A stretch of 27,560 bases of DNA from Acidobacteriota bacterium (GTDB taxonomy: Bacteria > Acidobacteriota > Terriglobia > Terriglobales > Acidobacteriaceae), in the NCBI GenBank assembly GCA_023410055.1, contig JAEYQK010000117.1, positions 1 to 27,560 of the forward strand, in the 5' to 3' direction. How positions within the stretch are numbered: position 1 is the first letter of the stretch; each line of letters opens with the position of its first letter. Below the pieces are notes generated by a model. That model worked only from the letters and a program-made list of their open reading frames with translations, did no database searches and was not told where the DNA came from. Positions 22,679 through 27,560 of this stretch are shown here, one piece after another. The translations under genes and the position numbers were made by a program.

Positions 22679-23480
22679 TGTACCCCAATTAACCGAACAG
22701 AGTCCGCAATCTCAGATCGTCACTATCCCGAGACATGTGTCGCGGGGTAACGGCTTGCTCGGCTCGGTCCAGTGGCTGGCTGGGACTATCATCATCGCGA
22801 TATTTGCGATCACGTTCGGCCTCCAGGCATTCCAGATCCCCTCACCGTCCATGGAAAACACCTTGATGGTAGGCGACTACCTTCTCGTGGACAAAGTTCA
22901 TTTCGCGCCTGAGGGCCCCTGGAACAAAGTAGAACCGTACGCTCCGATCGGGCATGGCGACATCGTCGTTTTTCGCTATCCCATTCATCCCGAGCAGCAT
23001 TTCGTGAAGCGCGTCATCGGAACCCCCGGAGACCGCATTCGTTTGGTGGAAAAACGTTTGTACCGCAACGGCAGCTTGGTCCAGGAACCCTATGTGATTC
23101 ACCGTGACCGGAGCCCAAATTCTTATCGCGACAGTTTTCCCGATCTGAATCGTTTCGATTCCGAGGCCGACCCCCGCTGGACCCGTCAGATGCGTCCGCT
23201 CGTTCACGATGGCGAGCTAGTCGTGCCTCCCGGCAATTACTTCGTCCTGGGTGACAATCGCGACAACAGTGAGGATAGCCGCTACTGGGGCTTTGTCCCG
23301 CGCGAGAACATCATCGGCCGTCCCTTGCTGATCTACTGGTCTCTTCGCCAACTGGATCAGATCGATGGTATGCCGATGGCCACTGAGAGTCCATCGACCA
23401 GACTCTCCCATTTTGCCTATACCATCGCTCATCTACGTACCCTGACACGTTGGGATCGAACCTTCCGCCTTGTTCGCTAG
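22671..23480 (+). CDS. lepB: Signal peptidase I (first copy)
   Basis: A 269-residue type I signal peptidase that cleaves signal peptides on the outer face of the inner membrane. Transmembrane segment at about 33-52; catalytic serine S60 (IPSPSMENTL); catalytic lysine K113 (HFVKRVIGTPGDRI); box E GDNRDNSEDSRYWGFVPREN. The C-terminus TRWDRTFRLVR is shared with the next gene. ATG 22671 lies inside the rnc end. Both catalytic residues are present, so it should be active. Confidence 0.93.
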   Translation: MSDVPQLTEQSPQSQIVTIPRHVSRGNGLLGSVQWLAGTIIIAIFAITFGLQAFQIPSPSMENTLMVGDYLLVDKVHFAPEGPWNKVEPYAPIGHGDIVVFRYPIHPEQHFVKRVIGTPGDRIRLVEKRLYRNGSLVQEPYVIHRDRSPNSYRDSFPDLNRFDSEADPRWTRQMRPLVHDGELVVPPGNYFVLGDNRDNSEDSRYWGFVPRENIIGRPLLIYWSLRQLDQIDGMPMATESPSTRLSHFAYTIAHLRTLTRWDRTFRLVR

Positions 23481-23624
23481 CCTTCATCTCCGCCGTACGT
23501 CAAAACGAGAGAATCTGGCCATTTTCGGAACAGGCTTTTGAAACGGCCGCTAAGTTTGTAAACTGTACTATTCTGCGATACCGTCGCTGCCCTCGTTGGG
23601 CTGCGTGGATGGAGGATTGCGCGC

Positions 23625-24416
23625 TTGGCAAAGTCAACGACCACAGAGAAAGTCAAAGAAAAGAACGAAGCCGAGGAGACTAAGCCGCGTGAGACCCCCG
23701 CCGAGTTCATCTCCTCGATGGCAAGCGTCCTCGTAATCGGACTTTTTATCATAACGTTCTGTCTTCAATCCTTCGTAATTCCCTCCAGTTCGATGGAGGA
23801 CACGCTGCTGATCGGCGATCATCTGTTTGTCAATCGCGTGACGAATGCTCCGCCGACAAAATGGATGCCGATCATTCCCTATCGCGACATTCAACGAGGC
23901 CAGATCGTCGTGTTCATCTCTCCGGCGCAACCTGGACTTTACCTCGTCAAGCGCATCGTCGGCGTTCCCGGCGACAGGATCCACCTCGAGAATGGCGTTG
24001 TATACGTGAACGGTGTGGCACAACATCCCAATTACCTGAAATACATTGACACGACCCGTGAGCCTTACCGCGACGAGTTCCCGAGCGTACCTCCGCCGCT
24101 TGGCACCGAGTACCCGACTCAGGACTGGCGCGTTACCCTCCCGGAGCATATCCAAGGGCGCGACCTGGTCGTTCCTCCCGATCGCTATTTCGCCATGGGC
24201 GATAACCGAGACGTGAGTCTCGACAGCCGCTACTGGGGCTTTGTTCCGCGCGAGAACATCATCGGTAGCCCTACTATCATTTATTGGTCTTACAACGCGG
24301 ATCGTGGCGATTATGAGCAGACCAACATGATCGATCGGCTTAAGTCCATTGGCACCACCATCCTCCACATCTTCGACAAGACGCGCTGGAATCGCACGTT
24401 CAGGATGGTGCACTAA
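23625..24416 (+). CDS. lepB: Signal peptidase I (second copy)
   Basis: A 263-residue signal peptidase I, clearly a tandem duplicate of the preceding gene. Transmembrane segment about 32-50, serine S56 (IPSSSMEDTL), lysine K109 (YLVKRIVGVPGDRI), box GDNRDVSLDSRYWGFVPREN and the matching C-terminus TRWNRTFRMVH. The start is TTG 23625, supported by GGAGG 9 nt upstream and the absence of an in-frame ATG or GTG nearby. A 144-bp gap separates it from lepB1. Its stop overlaps the asmA-like start by one base. Confidence 0.92.
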   Translation: MAKSTTTEKVKEKNEAEETKPRETPAEFISSMASVLVIGLFIITFCLQSFVIPSSSMEDTLLIGDHLFVNRVTNAPPTKWMPIIPYRDIQRGQIVVFISPAQPGLYLVKRIVGVPGDRIHLENGVVYVNGVAQHPNYLKYIDTTREPYRDEFPSVPPPLGTEYPTQDWRVTLPEHIQGRDLVVPPDRYFAMGDNRDVSLDSRYWGFVPRENIIGSPTIIYWSYNADRGDYEQTNMIDRLKSIGTTILHIFDKTRWNRTFRMVH

Positions 24417-26995
24417 TGGCCCTTCGTGTTCGCGGACGCATTGTGGCCGCGATTGCCGTTCTTTTGCTTATCGCAATTTTTCTCCCGCCGTGGATCAATG
24501 TGAGCCGGTATAGAGGACGCATTGCTGCCTCCATCAGCAATGCCCTTGGCCGCCCAACTACTATCGGCAGCATCAGTCTTCGACTTTTGCCTCAGCCGGG
24601 GTTCGATCTCGGCAATGTCAACATCGCCGACGATCCGGCCTTCGGTGCCGAGCCGATGCTTCACGCTGAACAGGTAACGGCGAACCTTCGTCTGACTTCC
24701 CTCTGGCGTGGCCGTCTCGAAATAGCCAAGCTTACCTTGCAGTACCCCAGCCTGAACCTCGTCCGCGCAACGGATGGCCGCTGGAACATTGAGAACCTGT
24801 TGGAGCACGCTGCTCGCATCCCGACGGCTCCCACAACAGCCTCCCGCCCCGAGTCGCGCCCTCGCTTCCCCTATATTGAGTCCGAAGGCGGACGCATCAA
24901 TTTCAAACTCGGTCAGGAAAAGATGGTTTACTCTCTGGCCGACGCCGATTTCGCGTTATGGCTTGAGTCGGAGGAAGAAGCCCGTACCAGACTCAAAGCA
25001 CGCATGGTTCGGACCGACTCCTACCTCAGCGACACCGGAACGTTTTCGTTTGAAGGGCGCTTTAGGCGCGCATGGAATCTTCGCGACACACCGATGTCTG
25101 CGACCGCTTCGATCGAGAACGCGCAACTGGGACAATTGACCAAGCTTCTTGACGGCCTCGACCGTGGCTGGCGCGGAGCCGTCGATGCCAACGTTGTTCT
25201 CGACGGCACTCCTTCCGGCCTGAAAATCTCAACCCGAGCGGGAATCGACGACTTCCGGCGCTACGACATCACCGGGCCTGATCGCGTTCGTCTCGAAACG
25301 CGTTGCACCGCCGTTTATTCCGCGCCAGTAACCCAGTTCTCCGATATCAATTGCCGAATGCCTGTGTCTGATGGCGCTGTGAGCCTGACAGGAACGGCAA
25401 CTGGTGGCCTTGAAATCCGTACTTACGACCTCGCGTTGGCCTTGAACAAGGTACCGCTGCAACAAATCGTTGCCGTCGTTCGACACGCGAAGAAAGACTT
25501 GCCCGACGATCTCTCGGCTACCGGTGATGTGAATGCCAGCTTTGCTTTCCGCAAGACCGACGAGAATGCGCCTGCATTGTGGACCGGCGCAGGCAAGACA
25601 AGCGACACCGTGTTGCGCTCAAGTACCTTGGGCCCGGAGCTTCCGCTCAAAGCTATCGAGTTCGAACTACAGACCGCAGATAATGCGCGCAAGCCCGCTC
25701 GTGACATGAATGCTGCCGCACAACATCGCTTGTCAAAAGGCAAACCGCGCATTCAGAACACTCTGTGGTCCGCCGACTCCGCCCCGCAGTTGATGATTGC
25801 GCCTATCTCCGTCTCTTTGGGCGCCGAAACTCCAGCCACCGTCTCAGCCTCGTTCAGCCTCGATGGTTACAATCTGAGCGCGGCCGGTGACGCTCAGATT
25901 CCCCGCCTGCTTCAGATCGCTAAGACTTCGGGCCTTCGTCCCCCGGACGGCAATATCGAAGGTTCTGCGAAGCTGAATCTCTCGGTTAACGGAAAATGGG
26001 CAGGACTGAACAGTCCCAAACCGACCGGTACGGCACAGCTTCGCAATATCAAAGTGCGCATGAAGGGAGTCGCCGCACCTCTACACATCGCTTCTGCTAC
26101 TCTGGCCCTCGGCGACGATTCTCTCAGCGCATCCGACATCACCGGTTCGTTCGAGGACACTCACCTTGCGTTCACCGGTACAGTACAGATGCCCCGACAG
26201 TGCGAGACAATCGAGACCTGCCCTGTGCGCTTCGACCTCCGTGCGGATCAGCTTTCCAGCGACGAACTGAATCGACTCTTCAACCCACGCGTTGCCCGTC
26301 GCCCCTGGTACGCAATTCTGGGCCGCTCGCCTGAGCCATCAGTCCTGGCCTCTATGACAGCCTCTGGAACGCTCGAAATCTCGAAACTCGCGATCAAATC
26401 GCTGATTGCGCATCGAGTCTCGGCCAACGCGCAACTACAAGCCGGCAAGCTGGCCCTCACCAATGTGAAAGCCGACATCTGGGGTGGTACGCACGTTGGC
26501 CAATGGGCAGCCGATTTCACCTCCGAGCAACCGACCTACACTGGAAGCGGCACACTTAGGTCCGTCTCGATGCCTCAGGTTGCGGCCCTCATCAAGGACA
26601 ATTGGGCTACCGGTGCCCTTACCGGCGACTATACGGTTTCTCTCCACGGATTCACAGCCGCCGACTTCTCCAGATCCGCTGCCGGAGAGATCAACTTCGA
26701 CTGGCGCAAAGGCGCGCTTCGTCACGTTTCTCTCAGTACCGTCAACGCTCCACTGAATTTTGCTCGTTTCGATGGAACGCTGCGTTTCCGTGATGGGAAG
26801 ATGACGCTTTCGCCTGAGACCAAACTTGTCGCTCAGCCCGCCACTTATCAGGTCGCCGGAACGGCATCTTTTGCTCTTCAGTTAAATATCACTCTTCGTT
26901 CCGGTAGCCAGGCTTACGCCATCTCCGGGCCGCTGGAGAAACCCAAAGTCATCAGCACAGCACCGCAGGAAGCACAAGCATCATTGAAGCAATGA
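24416..26995 (+). CDS. AsmA-family envelope protein
   Basis: An 859-residue AsmA-like protein. One N-terminal membrane anchor at about 10-27 (VAAIAVLLLIAIFLPPWI) is followed by the conserved AsmA start (NALGRPTTIGSISLRLLPQP, GFDLGNVNIADDP) and a long beta-rich periplasmic region. AsmA-like proteins are large periplasmic bridging proteins implicated in lipid transport between membranes; the exact substrate here is unknown. The C-terminal 250 residues keep the family pattern (LSTVNAPLNFARFDGTLRFR). It is coupled to lepB2 (1-nt overlap) and to the next gene (4-nt overlap). Confidence 0.85.
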   Translation: MALRVRGRIVAAIAVLLLIAIFLPPWINVSRYRGRIAASISNALGRPTTIGSISLRLLPQPGFDLGNVNIADDPAFGAEPMLHAEQVTANLRLTSLWRGRLEIAKLTLQYPSLNLVRATDGRWNIENLLEHAARIPTAPTTASRPESRPRFPYIESEGGRINFKLGQEKMVYSLADADFALWLESEEEARTRLKARMVRTDSYLSDTGTFSFEGRFRRAWNLRDTPMSATASIENAQLGQLTKLLDGLDRGWRGAVDANVVLDGTPSGLKISTRAGIDDFRRYDITGPDRVRLETRCTAVYSAPVTQFSDINCRMPVSDGAVSLTGTATGGLEIRTYDLALALNKVPLQQIVAVVRHAKKDLPDDLSATGDVNASFAFRKTDENAPALWTGAGKTSDTVLRSSTLGPELPLKAIEFELQTADNARKPARDMNAAAQHRLSKGKPRIQNTLWSADSAPQLMIAPISVSLGAETPATVSASFSLDGYNLSAAGDAQIPRLLQIAKTSGLRPPDGNIEGSAKLNLSVNGKWAGLNSPKPTGTAQLRNIKVRMKGVAAPLHIASATLALGDDSLSASDITGSFEDTHLAFTGTVQMPRQCETIETCPVRFDLRADQLSSDELNRLFNPRVARRPWYAILGRSPEPSVLASMTASGTLEISKLAIKSLIAHRVSANAQLQAGKLALTNVKADIWGGTHVGQWAADFTSEQPTYTGSGTLRSVSMPQVAALIKDNWATGALTGDYTVSLHGFTAADFSRSAAGEINFDWRKGALRHVSLSTVNAPLNFARFDGTLRFRDGKMTLSPETKLVAQPATYQVAGTASFALQLNITLRSGSQAYAISGPLEKPKVISTAPQEAQASLKQ

Positions 26996-27560
26996 AGCTT
27001 GTCTCCGCTTTGTTCTTGTTGGGAGCGGTCGTGGTCTCACCGCTCTCAACACATCCAGCCGCCCAATCATCGCCAGCATCCGCAACCGAGGCCATGTACC
27101 GTGCCGCTGCCCAGAGTGCCGATACGAAGTTCCGTCACATTGAGACCAATGGCAAGTCCTCGCACCCAGACCCCTCACCCACCGTGTTGACCGAACGCGA
27201 GATCAATTCGTACGTCTCGTCAGGAAAAGTAATTCTCCCAAAAGGCGTCTCTCGCTTACGTTTTACGGGAGCAGCAGGCGCCGTTACGACCAACGCTTCT
27301 GTAGACTTCGATAAGGTCACCGAAGGCAAGGGCTCTTCCAACCCATTGATGACTCTCTTCAGTGGCGTACACGACGTCCAGGTCGCCGCTCACGCCCAAG
27401 GCACAGCAGGGCAAGGACGCGTCCACATCGACTCCGTTTACATCGACGGTCTGCCAGTTCCCCGCGTCGCCCTCGAATACTTCGCCAGCAAGTACATCAA
27501 ACCCAAAAACCCCAATCTTGGCATCGACTCCCAATTCGCCCTGCCCGATCGCATCAGTAC
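26992..27560 (+). CDS. Exported hypothetical protein, cut by the window end
   Basis: An open frame from ATG 26992 that runs off the right edge without a stop (189 complete codons). Signal peptide about 1-25 (MKLVSALFLLGAVVVSPLST), then a beta-rich region with SYVSSGKVILPKGVSRLRFT, GAVTTNASVDFDKV and FSGVHDVQVAAHAQG. The pattern resembles secreted lipid-binding-like proteins that accompany AsmA genes, but no family is named with confidence. It overlaps the asmA-like stop by 4 nt (ATGA), so the two probably work together. Confidence 0.75.
   Translation, partial: MKLVSALFLLGAVVVSPLSTHPAAQSSPASATEAMYRAAAQSADTKFRHIETNGKSSHPDPSPTVLTEREINSYVSSGKVILPKGVSRLRFTGAAGAVTTNASVDFDKVTEGKGSSNPLMTLFSGVHDVQVAAHAQGTAGQGRVHIDSVYIDGLPVPRVALEYFASKYIKPKNPNLGIDSQFALPDRIS

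Noticed and set aside
23450..23465. GGGATCGAACC similarity to the tRNA-Ala T arm as an attachment site
   Set aside because: It is a short match inside lepB1 coding sequence, on the wrong side of the tRNA relative to int.

Overview
The window carries a defence and mobile-element region on the left (about 1-16400) and a housekeeping chromosomal block on the right (about 16600-27560). The host is most likely an Acidobacteriota member (Terriglobia or Koribacter-like). This is inferred from the right-hand block: an ECF sigma factor with its anti-sigma factor, secreted TPR proteins, rnc, two tandem lepB genes, and an AsmA-like gene. It is not proven here.

Left block (1-8662): a type I-G (formerly I-U, 'Dpsyc/GSU') CRISPR-Cas operon on the + strand, in the order cas3 (5'-truncated) - csb3 (cas8u) - csb1 (cas7) - csb2 (cas5-cas6) - cas2 - cas4-cas1 fusion. 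It is followed by a leader and a small array of four canonical 36-bp repeats with three spacers. The array runs into an exactly 71-nt-phased tail of at least two, probably three, decayed repeats. The cas3 reading frame begins inside helicase motif Ia. The ATP-binding (Walker A) part is absent and an in-frame stop lies just upstream, so interference is probably impaired unless the missing part lies beyond the window.

Middle block (about 9044-16482): a 33-codon remnant of hsdR (type I restriction subunit); an XRE-family regulator with a palindromic operator candidate lying over the -10 of a divergent promoter; a two-repeat protein of unknown function; a Myb/SANT-like DNA-binding protein; a short AraC-type protein; a large protein with a J-like domain lacking HPD; a decayed AAA ATPase remnant; an AlpA/excisionase-like protein; and a tyrosine integrase. 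The integrase ends 19 bp from the 3' end of a tRNA-Ala(GGC) gene on the minus strand. This is the signature of an integrative element inserted at the tRNA 3' end and extending leftwards. Whether the CRISPR-Cas locus is cargo of the same element cannot be decided because no left attachment site was found.

Right block: a small membrane protein; a secreted Lys/Pro/Ala-tailed protein; an ECF sigma factor preceded by a near-consensus ECF promoter (probable autoregulation) and overlapping its zinc-finger anti-sigma partner; a terminator; two exported TPR-type proteins; a terminator; and then a tightly packed run rnc - lepB1 - lepB2 - asmA-like - secreted hypothetical (cut by the window end), with overlapping or close junctions.

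The best leads are the truncated Cas3, the phased decaying CRISPR tail with apparent stem covariation, the hidden hsdR fragment, the XRE operator/promoter architecture controlling an unknown tandem-repeat protein, and the J-like protein.
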